A stretch of 64,000 nucleotides of DNA, taken from assembly GCA_965220985.1 (NCBI GenBank), contig OZ244854.1, positions 4,216,001 to 4,280,000 of the forward strand. Direction: 5' to 3'. This stretch comes from JAPPHA01 sp965220985. Its GTDB lineage: Bacteria > Pseudomonadota > Alphaproteobacteria > Rhodobacterales > Rhodobacteraceae. A program made the position numbers and the translations under genes. Shown in pieces: positions 9,637 to 19,603 of the stretch. Position 1 is the stretch's first letter. Every line of letters starts with the position of its first letter. A model generated the notes under the pieces. The model saw only the letters and a program-made list of their open reading frames with translations, had not been told where the DNA came from and did not search any database.

Positions 9637-9657
9637 TGAGAATGACTTGCATTCTCA
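9637..9657. promoter_or_regulatory. Fur/Mur-type operator palindrome
   Basis: Two 8-base arms, TGAGAATG and CATTCTCA, form a perfect inverted repeat around a 5-base centre. This matches the shape of Fur-family operators (GATAATGAT-type half sites; Mur and Fur in alphaproteobacteria bind very similar sequences). It lies 22 bases before the ATG of the exporter gene, where a bound repressor would block transcription or ribosome entry. It supports metal-dependent control of that gene. Iron and manganese regulators cannot be told apart from the site. The 296 bases upstream (9341-9636) hold no gene that I can support. Confidence 0.7.
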
Positions 9658-9679
9658 AAATGCTGGAGTTTCGCTGATC

Positions 9680-10852
9680 ATGGCGTTTGTTCCCCAAACG
9701 GTCAGAGACGACATCGCACTGCAGCCTCGGGCCGAAATCGGGCCGAGGCCACAAGTCGCGCCGCATCCCGCGCGATTCAAGCGAATTGGCGTTGCCGTGT
9801 TGCTCCTGCTTGCAGCCGTCATGCCCGGCAAATTGGGTGAGGTCACCACGGCCTCCCTGATCGATGCATACATCCAGGTGTCCGTTTTCGTCTTCGCGAC
9901 ACTCTTTGCATTCTGCCTCGCGGAGGAGGTCTTCGACTTCGACATCAGGCAGTTCCTCCGCCAGTCTCGCCTGCTCCAGATCCCTGTTGCATCCTTCCTT
10001 GGCGCACTGCCGGGATGCGGAGGTGCGATCGTCGTTGTTGCCTCCTACACGTCGGGGAACGTCTCGATGGGCGCCGTCGTGGCCGCCCTGACCGCGACCA
10101 TGGGCGACGCGGCCTTCCTGCTGATCGCCACGCGACCCGATGCAGCCGCCATCGTGCTGCCGCTCGCGATGGTTGCCGGTGTGGTGACAGGCTACATCGT
10201 CGACATGTTTCACCGCGAGAGCTTTCCCGGCTCCGGGGACTGGTCCTCTTGCATGCCGCATCGCATCGGCCGCATCCGCGCGAGGGACTGGGCCTTCGCG
10301 GTTCCGGCACTGCCCGGTTTCGGGCTTGGCATTGCCGCCCTGTTTCAGGTCGAGTTCACGGGCTGGCTCGAATGGACAGCAACGGGTGTTGCCATGGCTG
10401 GCATGGCAATCGGATTTCTTGTCTGGGCGTTTTCGCCGGTTCGCAATCTCGCCAATCCGGACGATCCGGCATTGGCCCGGGCCACCGAGGAGACAAGTTT
10501 CGTCACTGTCTGGGTGGTCGCTGCATTCCTGGCCTACGAATATCTTGATCAGTTCGCGGGGCTGAACCTTGCGGCCGCTTTCAAGGCCGCAGGACCGCTC
10601 CTGCCGCTGATCGCCATTGTCGTTGGCTTCATTCCGGGATGTGGCCCGCAGGTCCTCGTGACCACGCTCTACATCAATGGGGTCATCCCTTTCGCGGCGC
10701 TCTTGGGGAACGCGATCGCCAACGACGGCGATGCCCTGTTTCCCGCGATCGCGTTGAGCCCGAAAGCTGCGCTGATCGCGACCCTCTACAGCGCGATACC
10801 GGCCGTGATTCTCGCCTACGCATTCTTCTTCTTGTTGCCCGGAATTGCCTGA
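9680..10852 (+). CDS. Putative manganese/heavy-metal exporter (10-TM, ArsP_2/DUF2899-like)
   Basis: Polytopic inner-membrane protein, 390 aa, about ten membrane segments. It has two similar halves, each with a GC-centred motif: LGALPGCGGAIVV near residue 110 and FIPGCGPQVLVTT near 320, each followed by a conserved glycine/asparagine/aspartate stretch (ATMGDAAFL and NAIANDGDALFP). This duplicated pattern matches the family annotated as putative manganese transporter or 10-TM heavy-metal exporter. I start at the ATG at 9680, which has GGAG 11 bases upstream; a possible TTG start at 9647 would lie inside the operator palindrome. The Fur-type operator supports a metal substrate. Export of Mn is inferred from the family, not shown. 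Confidence 0.75.
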   Translation: MAFVPQTVRDDIALQPRAEIGPRPQVAPHPARFKRIGVAVLLLLAAVMPGKLGEVTTASLIDAYIQVSVFVFATLFAFCLAEEVFDFDIRQFLRQSRLLQIPVASFLGALPGCGGAIVVVASYTSGNVSMGAVVAALTATMGDAAFLLIATRPDAAAIVLPLAMVAGVVTGYIVDMFHRESFPGSGDWSSCMPHRIGRIRARDWAFAVPALPGFGLGIAALFQVEFTGWLEWTATGVAMAGMAIGFLVWAFSPVRNLANPDDPALARATEETSFVTVWVVAAFLAYEYLDQFAGLNLAAAFKAAGPLLPLIAIVVGFIPGCGPQVLVTTLYINGVIPFAALLGNAIANDGDALFPAIALSPKAALIATLYSAIPAVILAYAFFFLLPGIA

Positions 10853-10879
10853 TCGGACGATTCTTCGCCCGAAACGAGC

Positions 10880-10907
10880 CCGGTCGTCCGGTCGCCGACA
10901 CGACCGG
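10880..10907 (+). terminator. Candidate terminator hairpin after the exporter gene
   Basis: A perfect 8-bp stem (CCGGTCGT with ACGACCGG) encloses a 12-base loop, 27 bases after the exporter stop codon. Only a short TTTT follows, about 10 bases further on, so intrinsic termination is plausible but not strong. Confidence 0.4.
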
Positions 10908-11049
10908 AAACGGATGGTTTTCGTGAACAGCCAGGAACAGCGGTTGTCTGTTTTCGGGCTGGACTGTAAGCGTCGTGGTGAGACCGTCAGGATCGGCAAT
11001 CGTCTTCCTTGACGGAGCAATTCGGCCACGTGCCCAGCGAGAGATGATC

Positions 11050-12222
11050 ATGAACCTTCAAACCCAGCAACCACCATGGATGACCGAAGAACATGTCATG
11101 TTGCGGGACATGTTTTGCCGTTTCGTCAGCGAGACGTGGTCGGACAGGATTTCGACCTGGCAAAAAAACGGCGAGATCGACCGCGACTGCTGGAACGAGG
11201 CCGGCGAACTCGGGTTGCTGTGCCCCTCGGTCCCGACCGAGTACGGCGGCGGCGGCGGCGATTTCGGGCATGAAGCGGTGATCACCTCCGAGGGCGCCCG
11301 GATGAACCTCCTGAGTTGGGGGCACGGGATTCACTCAGGCATCGTCGCACACTACATCCTCTCCTACGGCACCGAAGAACAGAAACATCGCTGGCTTCCC
11401 CGCATGGCAACAGGCGAGCTTGTCGGCGCTCTTGCAATGACCGAGCCCTCCGGAGGCTCCGACCTGCAGTCGATCAGGACGCATGCGCTCAGGGACGGCA
11501 ATGCCTACAAGCTGAGCGGGCAGAAAACGTTCATCACCAACGGCCAACAAGCCAATCTGATCATCGTGGCCTGCAAGACCGACCCCGACGAGCGCGCGAA
11601 GGGAATCTCGCTGGTGGTCGTCGAAACGGACGGTGCGGACGGATTCACGAGAGGGCGCAACCTCGACAAGATCGGCCTCAAGGGCCAGGACACCTCCGAA
11701 CTGTTCTTCGACGGTGTACTCGTCGCCCCGGAAAATGTCCTTGGCGGAGAGGAACGTCTCGGGGACGGATTCGCGATGATGATGCAGCAACTGCCCCAGG
11801 AACGCCTGATCATCGGCTGCACAGCTGTCGGTGCCATCGAAGGCGCCGTGGCCGAGACGATCGACTACTGTCGCGACCGCCACGCGTTCGGACAGCCGAT
11901 CATCCAGTTCCAGAACACCCAGTTCAAGCTCGCGGAATGCAAGACCAAGGCGGTGGTTGCCCGCGCTTTTCTCGATGACTGCATCTCGAACCATCTTGTC
12001 GGCAAGCTGGACGTGGAGAAGGCCGCCATGTGCAAGTACTGGCTCAGCGACACCCAATTCGAGGTGCTCGACGAGTGCCTTCAGCTCCATGGCGGCTACG
12101 GCTACATGACCGAATACACGATTGCCCAGATGTGGACGGATGCGCGGGTTCAGAGAATCTACGGCGGAACCAACGAAATCATGAAACACATCATCGCCCG
12201 TTCCATCATCGAGACGGACTGA
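11050..12222 (+). CDS. Acyl-CoA dehydrogenase
   Basis: FAD-dependent acyl-CoA dehydrogenase, about 390 aa, catalysing the first, alpha-beta desaturation step of beta-oxidation. Seen are the flavin-contact motif LAMTEPSGGSDLQSI, the GQKTFITNGQQAN segment, and near the C-terminus QLHGGYGYMTEY and RIYGGTNEIMK, where ETF-linked family members carry the substrate and FAD contacts. The glutamate of YGGTNEI is the catalytic-base position of short/medium-chain types. Two ATGs are possible (11044 and 11050); the GAGAG before them is better spaced for 11050. It heads a beta-oxidation operon with a GST-like protein, a thiolase and a FadB-type fusion. Confidence 0.93.
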   Translation: MNLQTQQPPWMTEEHVMLRDMFCRFVSETWSDRISTWQKNGEIDRDCWNEAGELGLLCPSVPTEYGGGGGDFGHEAVITSEGARMNLLSWGHGIHSGIVAHYILSYGTEEQKHRWLPRMATGELVGALAMTEPSGGSDLQSIRTHALRDGNAYKLSGQKTFITNGQQANLIIVACKTDPDERAKGISLVVVETDGADGFTRGRNLDKIGLKGQDTSELFFDGVLVAPENVLGGEERLGDGFAMMMQQLPQERLIIGCTAVGAIEGAVAETIDYCRDRHAFGQPIIQFQNTQFKLAECKTKAVVARAFLDDCISNHLVGKLDVEKAAMCKYWLSDTQFEVLDECLQLHGGYGYMTEYTIAQMWTDARVQRIYGGTNEIMKHIIARSIIETD

Positions 12223-12347
12223 GGTCGGGCCATGCGTGAGACTGGCGCCAAAACCAGGACGGACCGAGCCGCACCCTGCTGCTCGAACGCCGCAAGACCA
12301 CCTGCCTGACAGTGCAGGCGATTTGAAGGATGCAACCGGAGACGACC

Positions 12348-12980
12348 ATGATCAAGATGTACTGCTTCGGAGAATCGGGAAACGCCTACAAGGCAACCCT
12401 GCCCCTTGAACTCTCCGGTCTCGAATGGACCCCTGTCTATGTCGATTTCTTTGGCGGTGGGGCCAGAACGCCGGAGTTCAGGGCAATCAACCAGATGGGC
12501 GAGGTTCCCGTGATGATCGACGGCGACACGGTCCTGACCCAATCGGGCGCCATTCAGGACTACATCGCGGAAAAGTCGGGAAAATTCGGCGGCAGTGACC
12601 CTGATGAACGCAGAGAGATCCTCAGGTGGGTGCTTTGGGACAACCACAAGATGTCGTCAGCCGCTGGCATGGTTCGATTTCTGATGAACTTTATGCCCGC
12701 CGACAAGCGTCCCGAACCCGTGATCGAATTCATGCAGCACCGCCTGCAGTGGGCCTACCGAATTCTCGACACCACCTTGGGCGAGCGAGACTGGCTGGTC
12801 GGAGACCGCCCGACCATGGCGGATTTCTCGTGCTGCGGATACCTGTTCTATCCGGAACCCTTCGGATTCGACCGATCGGCGTGGCCCGGGATCGATGGCT
12901 GGCTTGACCGGATCTCGAATCTCGATGGCTGGAAGCACCCGTACGACCTGATGCCGGGAAACCCGTCGGACCGCAGCTGA
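12348..12980 (+). CDS. Glutathione S-transferase family protein
   Basis: A 210-aa protein with a GST fold: the N-terminal thioredoxin-like domain runs to about residue 75 and includes NQMGEVPVMIDG and LTQSGAIQDYI (cis-Pro and the glutathione gamma-glutamyl contact), followed by an all-helical domain with WLVGDRPTMADFSCCGY, the N-capping motif of helix 6. I prefer the ATG at 12348, with GGAG 8 bases upstream, over that at 12330, where AAGGA abuts the start. It sits between acyl-CoA dehydrogenase and thiolase genes in the same direction. GST homologues are frequent in such operons; a detoxifying or isomerase role is possible, but no substrate can be named. Confidence 0.88.
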   Translation: MIKMYCFGESGNAYKATLPLELSGLEWTPVYVDFFGGGARTPEFRAINQMGEVPVMIDGDTVLTQSGAIQDYIAEKSGKFGGSDPDERREILRWVLWDNHKMSSAAGMVRFLMNFMPADKRPEPVIEFMQHRLQWAYRILDTTLGERDWLVGDRPTMADFSCCGYLFYPEPFGFDRSAWPGIDGWLDRISNLDGWKHPYDLMPGNPSDRS

Positions 12981-13000
12981 CATATGAAGGACAGCCGGAA

Positions 13001-14218
<1,218 letters not shown>

Positions 14219-14230
14219 GAGGTCTGCTCC

Positions 14231-16411
14231 GTGCCGGCATTTAGACTTGAGACCGACAAGCGGGGAATCGCGACAATCACCTGGGATCTTCCCGGCCGGT
14301 CCATGAATGTCCTCGACATGGAGCAGCTCGACGAGCTCGAAGCGCTGGTCGATCGGGTCCTCGGCGATCCGGCCATCAAGGGCGCCGTCATCACTTCCGG
14401 AAAAAAGGATTTTTCTGGCGGCATGGATCTAGACGTGCTGGCGCGACTTCGGCGGAGCGGGGGCGAGAGTCCGGCTGCGTCGGTATTCGAGACAATCATG
14501 CGGGTGCATCGCGTGCTGCGAAAGATCGAGTGCGGCGGCACCCACTGGAATGATCCCGCGCGGGTGGCAAAACCGTTCGTTGCTGCTCTCACCGGGTCCG
14601 CTCTCGGGATCGGGTACGAAATCTCCCTTGCCTGCCATCGTGTCATTGCCGCCGATCGCCCTGACGCCAAGATTGGGCTTCCCGAGATTCGCGTCGGACT
14701 GTTTCCAGGTGCGGGCGGGACCACGCGACTCGTTCGCAAGCTCGGTCTGATGGGCGCGTCGACGTATCTGTTCGAAGGACTGATGGTTTCGCCCGAAAAG
14801 GCCCTCAAGGCCGGCCTCGTCGATGAGGTCGCCTCGTCCGACGATCTCCAGTCGACCGCACAGGAGTGGGTTCACGAATCAACCGAAGATGACATCATCA
14901 AGCCATGGGATGCCAAAGGTTACCGGCTTCCAGGCGGCGCGCCGTATCACCCGCGGGGGTTCATGACCTTTGTCGGTGCCAGTGCGCAACTGCTCGAACG
15001 AACGAAGGGACTGTATCCGGCCGCAAAGGCGATGCTTTCGGCGATCTACGACGGAGCGCTCGTGCCGTTCGATACCGCGCTCCGGACCGAGGCACGCTGG
15101 TTCACCTCCGTCGTTCTCGATCCGTCCTCGACCGCCATGATCACCACGCTGTTCCTGTCCAAGAGGGACCTCGAGCGCGGTGCGCGGAGGCCGGCCGCCG
15201 TCGAGCGATGCGAGACGACCCGGCTAGGCGTGCTCGGTGCGGGAATGATGGGAACTGGCATCGGCCACGTCGCCGCCATGGCCGGCGCGCAGGTGACCCT
15301 GCTCGACACCGACCCGAGCAAGGCGGATCAGGCCGTGGGAGAGATCCGATCGCGGCTCGACAGCGACGTGAGGCGAAACCGCATCACGCCGGAGGAACGC
15401 GACGCGACACTGGCGAGGATCGACACGACCACGGACTATGCCGATCTCAAAGGCCGGGATCTGATCATCGAAGCGGTTTTTGAGGATCCGGCAATCAAGG
15501 CAAACGCTCTTCACGCAACGGCAGCCGTTGTCGGGGATGAGACGATCATCGCCAGCAACACCTCGACGCTGCCGATTTCGGAACTCGCCGGCGCGGTGAG
15601 CAATCCGGAGCGTTTCCTCGGGATACATTTCTTCTCGCCGGTTCACAGAATGAAACTGGTCGAGATCATCCGGGGGCGCGAGACAGGCGACGTCGCGATC
15701 GCGCGCGCCATGGACTTTTCGAGGCAGATCAAGAAAACGCCGATCCTCGTGAGCGACGCCCGGTTTTTCTACGCAAATCGCTGCATCATCCCCTACATCA
15801 ACGAAGGGGTTCGGATGGTGGCCGAGGGCATCAGCCCCGCGCTGATCGAGAACTCCGCGAGGCAAGTCGGAATGCCTCTCGGACCGCTTCAACTGATCGA
15901 CGAGACATCGATCGATCTTGGTGTCAGCATCGCCCGGGCCTCGCGCGCGGTCATGGGAGACGCCTACCCTGCTGCCGAGGCCGACGAGGTCATCGAGCGA
16001 CTGGCTGGACTTGGCCGCCTGGGCCGCAAGTCGCGCGGCGGTTTCTATTCCTATGACGAGCAAGGGAAGCGCGGTCGGTTGTGGGCGGGACTGCAAGATC
16101 ACTGGCCCCCGCACCGAGACCAACCGGACGCAGAGTCCGTGCGCCACCGACTCCTGCTCATCCAGGTCATCGAGGCGGTTCGCACATACGAAAGCGGCGT
16201 CTTGAGCGATGTTCGCGAAGGCGATGTCGGTGCAATTCTTGGGTGGGGTTTCGCGCCGTTCACCGGAGGACCGTTCAGTTGGGTGGATCTGACCGGCACC
16301 GACACTGTCGTGCAGATCTGCGAGGGACTGTCACGGAAAGTCGGCCCTCGCTTCGCTCCCCCGAAATTGCTCGCGACAATGGCACGCTCCGGTCGCACAT
16401 TCTACGGATAG
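14231..16411 (+). CDS. Fatty-acid oxidation alpha-subunit-like enoyl-CoA hydratase/3-hydroxyacyl-CoA dehydrogenase (FadB/FadJ-like)
   Basis: Bifunctional protein of 726 aa. The N-terminal crotonase domain (about 1-190) shows the oxyanion-hole region KDFSGGMDL and the catalytic segment IGLPEIRVGLFPGAGGT. The NAD-binding domain begins near residue 335 with LGVLGAGMMGTGIGH, followed by the catalytic region GIHFFSPVHRMKLVEI and C-terminal 3HCDH domains. It catalyses hydration of enoyl-CoA and oxidation of 3-hydroxyacyl-CoA. It starts with GTG behind a strong GGAGG site. With the thiolase upstream it should form the multienzyme complex of beta-oxidation. Confidence 0.94.
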   Translation: MPAFRLETDKRGIATITWDLPGRSMNVLDMEQLDELEALVDRVLGDPAIKGAVITSGKKDFSGGMDLDVLARLRRSGGESPAASVFETIMRVHRVLRKIECGGTHWNDPARVAKPFVAALTGSALGIGYEISLACHRVIAADRPDAKIGLPEIRVGLFPGAGGTTRLVRKLGLMGASTYLFEGLMVSPEKALKAGLVDEVASSDDLQSTAQEWVHESTEDDIIKPWDAKGYRLPGGAPYHPRGFMTFVGASAQLLERTKGLYPAAKAMLSAIYDGALVPFDTALRTEARWFTSVVLDPSSTAMITTLFLSKRDLERGARRPAAVERCETTRLGVLGAGMMGTGIGHVAAMAGAQVTLLDTDPSKADQAVGEIRSRLDSDVRRNRITPEERDATLARIDTTTDYADLKGRDLIIEAVFEDPAIKANALHATAAVVGDETIIASNTSTLPISELAGAVSNPERFLGIHFFSPVHRMKLVEIIRGRETGDVAIARAMDFSRQIKKTPILVSDARFFYANRCIIPYINEGVRMVAEGISPALIENSARQVGMPLGPLQLIDETSIDLGVSIARASRAVMGDAYPAAEADEVIERLAGLGRLGRKSRGGFYSYDEQGKRGRLWAGLQDHWPPHRDQPDAESVRHRLLLIQVIEAVRTYESGVLSDVREGDVGAILGWGFAPFTGGPFSWVDLTGTDTVVQICEGLSRKVGPRFAPPKLLATMARSGRTFYG

Positions 16412-16428
16412 AACTGCGTCGCAGTTCT
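16410..16428 (+). terminator. Hairpin at the end of the beta-oxidation operon
   Basis: AGAACTGC and GCAGTTCT pair perfectly over 8 bp around a 3-base loop, starting at the last bases of the fadB-like stop codon. Only TCCC follows, so it lacks a T-run. It may be a weak terminator or an RNA-stabilising 3' end. Confidence 0.4.
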
Positions 16429-16483
16429 TCCCGAAACGGGGCGCAGCGCCGCCTGCCGACTCAGCCCATCGGAAGAAACCAGG

Positions 16484-16567
16484 CCTGCAAAACGACAAAC
16501 TCCCGGATTGTTGGTACCGGACATCGAGGCGATTACGTCGTCGCTGCAATTGACGTTGATCGCAACA
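16484..16567. repeat. 84-bp direct repeat, copy A
   Basis: This segment (starting CCTGCAAAACGACAAAC) aligns without gaps to 18641-18724 with about three quarters of bases identical, including TGGTACC in the middle. The two copies lie in the same orientation on either side of the AAA ATPase gene. The rest of 16429-16794 contains no gene that I can support. Confidence 0.65.
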
Positions 16568-16794
16568 TGTGGGGGAGTCAGGCCGGCGAACAGCTATCGC
16601 AGGTGTTGCACTTCGAAGTTAAACGGGCGCCTGTTGAATTTCGCCATTCGTGTCCAAGAGCATTTTTCTGGAACTATGAAGCTCCATCAAGAACTCTATT
16701 GTTGACGCCCGGCAAGATGGCGTCACCGGGTGCCGGTCATCGAGGTCCATTCCGTTTGCAACAACTGGAACATTCGTGTCGACAACCCAACGGC

Positions 16795-18153
16795 TCATGA
16801 GGGAGTCTGTTGGCTCCGGCGTATTCTCGCCAATTCCGCCTTGGCCGTTTCCGCGAATGCATCTCCCATGAACCGATCAGGCCAGTTCTGGATATTGCCA
16901 AACAGATCGAGTTCGAGTTCCTTGATGGTCGAAAACCCTTTCGATGCATCGCAAAAGTAGAGTCTCATGTCGTCACACGATATTGCCTCCTCCGCGATGC
17001 GACGCTGCAACCGCAGGAGAAGATGTTCTGAATGACTCTCCAAAATGATCTGCACATTTCTGTGCTTTGCGACGCTGATGATAAGGTCGGCCAGTTCCGC
17101 CTGAGCAAGTGGGTGAAGGTGAATTTCAGGTTGCTCCAGTATGACCGTGGAACTCTCCGGAACGAAATAGAGAAGGGTAATGACTGGCAGCACGTGAGAG
17201 ACACCAAAACCAACGTCGGTCAGCAACACTTCACTGCTGTTCCGGTGGGCTTTGACCTTCACTTGCCACCGGTTTGAACCCCGCGCGACTTCAACAAGGC
17301 GAAATTCGTGAATGAGGCCCATTTCTTTCAGCCAATAGGCCACCATTTCGGGGAATTCTTTCATCCTTGCCTTTGGTTTCAAGTTTCGCTTTTCGCCAGC
17401 TTCTTGGGCTGCCAAGATTGCGTTGATTGCATTCTCCCCCCGCTCGCCGACATCCGCGGGCGTGGAATGTGCCCACAAGTAGTCACGTCGAGGGTCTTCA
17501 CGAAGCGGGCCAAGATAGAACAACCGATCCAATTGTTCCTCAAAGGCAAACTCGAGATCAAATAGGAAACTTGCGTTTTGAAAATACGTCCGAGCTTGAT
17601 CCGGGAATTGGTATGACTTTGACGGACCCGGGAGGCTCCAAGCACGACCAGGCGTTCGTAGGAACCTGAAGTCATCCAGCCCCTGTGTGCCCAATCTGAA
17701 TTTCGAAGTCTCCCTTGGATCTTGTGTCAAGGAAAACGAGGCGTCGCCGAGGCGGTAAGTCAGCATAACGCCGCTCGGAGCGTGACTTTGCAACTGAACA
17801 CCAGCAGCTACCGTTAAGTTGTCCGAGCGGGTGACTTCAGTCCTTCGGCTTTCCGTCGCGTCCGCAATGACAAGGTCGACATCAAGGTTCATCCCGATCT
17901 CGTAATCTAGCCTGAGTTTTTCACCGTGATGGAAAATTGCATCAGACAAGGTGCCGAGGTTGGTGTAGGGTCCGTTGAGTTCTAGGGCAATGTTCCTGTC
18001 TGAAGACTCCATGGTCTGTTTGAGCATGAGCAAAAACTGGATAAGCCCCGTTTTTCCTGACGAATTGGTGCCAAACAATCCTGTAATCCGGCCAAACCGG
18101 ACATCTGCTGATTTCCATGACTTGAAATTTTGCAACTTAAGATGTGTTAACAT
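16795..18153 (-). CDS. AAA family ATPase, DUF3696-type (OLD/RecF-like)
   Basis: SMC/RecF-type ATPase of 452 aa. The N-terminus LKLQNFKSWKSADVRFGRI is the typical first strand before the P-loop GTNSSGKT (28-35). A Walker B region reads VILEQPEIHLHPLAQAELA, followed by the H-loop ESHSEHLLLRLQRRIAEE, and the tail has FMGDAFAE, as in the DUF3696 family. No TOPRIM nuclease domain is visible, unlike OLD proteins. Family members occur singly or with a small partner in anti-phage islands. Here no partner is evident on either side. The codon use looks more AT-rich than in its neighbours and the gene lies between direct repeats, suggesting horizontal acquisition. A defence role is inference. Confidence 0.85.
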   Translation of the reverse strand: MLTHLKLQNFKSWKSADVRFGRITGLFGTNSSGKTGLIQFLLMLKQTMESSDRNIALELNGPYTNLGTLSDAIFHHGEKLRLDYEIGMNLDVDLVIADATESRRTEVTRSDNLTVAAGVQLQSHAPSGVMLTYRLGDASFSLTQDPRETSKFRLGTQGLDDFRFLRTPGRAWSLPGPSKSYQFPDQARTYFQNASFLFDLEFAFEEQLDRLFYLGPLREDPRRDYLWAHSTPADVGERGENAINAILAAQEAGEKRNLKPKARMKEFPEMVAYWLKEMGLIHEFRLVEVARGSNRWQVKVKAHRNSSEVLLTDVGFGVSHVLPVITLLYFVPESSTVILEQPEIHLHPLAQAELADLIISVAKHRNVQIILESHSEHLLLRLQRRIAEEAISCDDMRLYFCDASKGFSTIKELELDLFGNIQNWPDRFMGDAFAETAKAELARIRRSQQTPS

Positions 18154-18423
18154 GCGTTGGAGATACGGCGGACTTGCTCAAGGCTCAAGGGGGCCACGGG
18201 AGTTATAAAAGCAGCCTGCCGCGAGGACCGAGAATTCGAGTCTGCTGCGCATGCTCGTGCGGTTGCTGCATATGTTGCCGATCTTGATCGTGATGACAAT
18301 TGTACTCCGCGAGAATTTCCTCGCGCTGTCGGCCCCGGAATTCATGGCTGCATTCCCGTACACCTTGGAGTCAAAAAAGCGGAGGCCAGTCCAGACGAGG
18401 CTAGGTGAAGTGCCGTCGATTAC

Positions 18424-18628
18424 CTCAACTACTGAGTCCTCGAAGGCATGGCCGACACCTATTCCGCGACAGGTAAAATAACCCGCTCGCCAGCGGGGCG
18501 TCGAAGCCGAGTTCTGCGAAAATCACCGCGGTCACGTCATCAACGTTCATCAGGATAAGGTGACTTTTGGCTTTGGTCAGGTGTGCCCCGATCTGCTCTG
18601 CGACGCGTGCTGACGCCATCGTCGACCA
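18424..18628 (-). pseudogene. Remnant resembling the C-terminus of citrate synthase/citryl-CoA lyase family
   Basis: On the minus strand the stretch MNVDDVTAVIFAELGFD followed by PLASGLFYLSR resembles the region in citrate synthase/citryl-CoA lyase family proteins where a conserved LN(V/A)xGAxAAxLxxLGF segment precedes a GLF-hydrophobic-R motif. After the SR a one-base shift gives GIGVGHAFEDS, matching the GLxAHxxE block that usually follows. There is no start codon and no catalytic region. I read it as a decayed gene end; the similarity is by eye only. The rest of the 18154-18776 gap holds repeat copy B and no intact gene. Confidence 0.4.
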
Positions 18629-18640
18629 GCCAATTCCAGA

Positions 18641-18724
18641 CCTGCAAAGCGACAAGCCCCCGTATTGATGGTACCAGACATCAAGGTAACAGGGTCGTTG
18701 TGGCGATCGACGATGATCGTAACA
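18641..18724. repeat. 84-bp direct repeat, copy B
   Basis: Second copy of the segment at 16484-16567, same orientation, ungapped and roughly three quarters identical. It ends 52 bases before the potassium-channel start. It may hold the promoter of that gene, but no clear -35/-10 pair is visible. Confidence 0.65.
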
Positions 18725-18776
18725 GAAGCCACTTTGACTGACGGGCGGCACCGCGGAAGCAAGCAAGGACTGGAAC

Positions 18777-19514
18777 ATGGCCATCATCGAAACAATCCGG
18801 AAGCACAGGGACTCGTTCCGCCGAAACATCGACATCATCGTCATTGGACTGATCGTCTATTCGGCAATCACGATTGCAATCGAGACGCTGGCCGGATTGC
18901 CGCCGGGTGTCGAGGTGTTTCTTGATGTGTCGCGGATTGTTCTGACAGGGATCTTCACTGTCGAGTACGTGATCAGGGTCTACATTGCGAAAAGCAAACG
19001 ACGGTTCGTGTTCAGTTTCTACGGAATCATTGACCTGCTTGCGATCCTTCCGGTCTATCTCGGGCTGGGTCATGAGGCCCAGGTCCTGCGCGCGTTTCGC
19101 TTGCTCCATCTGTTTCGGATGACTCATCACGAAGCGTCAATTCAACGGATCGGCAAGGCGATACGCCAGACACGCGGCGAGGTCGCGGTTTTCTCGGTGT
19201 TCACCTTGGTCCTGCTCTATCTCTCGGCAATTGGAATCTACTATTTCGAGCACCCGGCCCAACCGGAGAACTTCGGCTCGATTCTTGACGGAATGTGGTG
19301 GGCCGTCGCGACACTCACCACTGTTGGATATGGCGACATCTACCCGGTGACTCCCGGCGGTCGCCTGTTTGCCGGTGCCATCGTCTTGATCGGGCTCGGG
19401 ATCGTGGCGGTGCCATCGGGTCTGTTCGCCGCAGCCCTGACCAGCGTTCGGCGTGCCGAAGAGAGTGAAGCGAAACGCAATTCCGCCAGCGTGTCCGAGG
19501 ATCCGTCAGACTGA
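18777..19514 (+). CDS. Voltage-gated-type potassium channel protein
   Basis: Inner-membrane ion channel subunit, 245 aa, six predicted membrane helices in Kv order. The pore helix and selectivity filter read TLTTVGYGDIYP (filter TVGYGD at 182-187), diagnostic for potassium. The S4 equivalent, LRAFRLLHLFRM (104-115), carries only a few arginines, so voltage sensing may be weak. S6 is GAIVLIGLGIVAVPSGLFAAAL. The tail is short and polar without an RCK domain, so ligand gating by that domain is excluded. It stands alone, followed by a convergent EamA transporter gene. The ATG at 18777 has GGAAC upstream rather than a strong ribosome-binding site. Confidence 0.9.
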   Translation: MAIIETIRKHRDSFRRNIDIIVIGLIVYSAITIAIETLAGLPPGVEVFLDVSRIVLTGIFTVEYVIRVYIAKSKRRFVFSFYGIIDLLAILPVYLGLGHEAQVLRAFRLLHLFRMTHHEASIQRIGKAIRQTRGEVAVFSVFTLVLLYLSAIGIYYFEHPAQPENFGSILDGMWWAVATLTTVGYGDIYPVTPGGRLFAGAIVLIGLGIVAVPSGLFAAALTSVRRAEESEAKRNSASVSEDPSD

Positions 19515-19603
19515 AATCAGCCCTCGTTCCCGAAACACCCCGAAATCGGTCCGTTTGACAGCCCGTCGCATGGCGGTTCCGATGCGACCCGTGTTAGGTT
19601 CTC

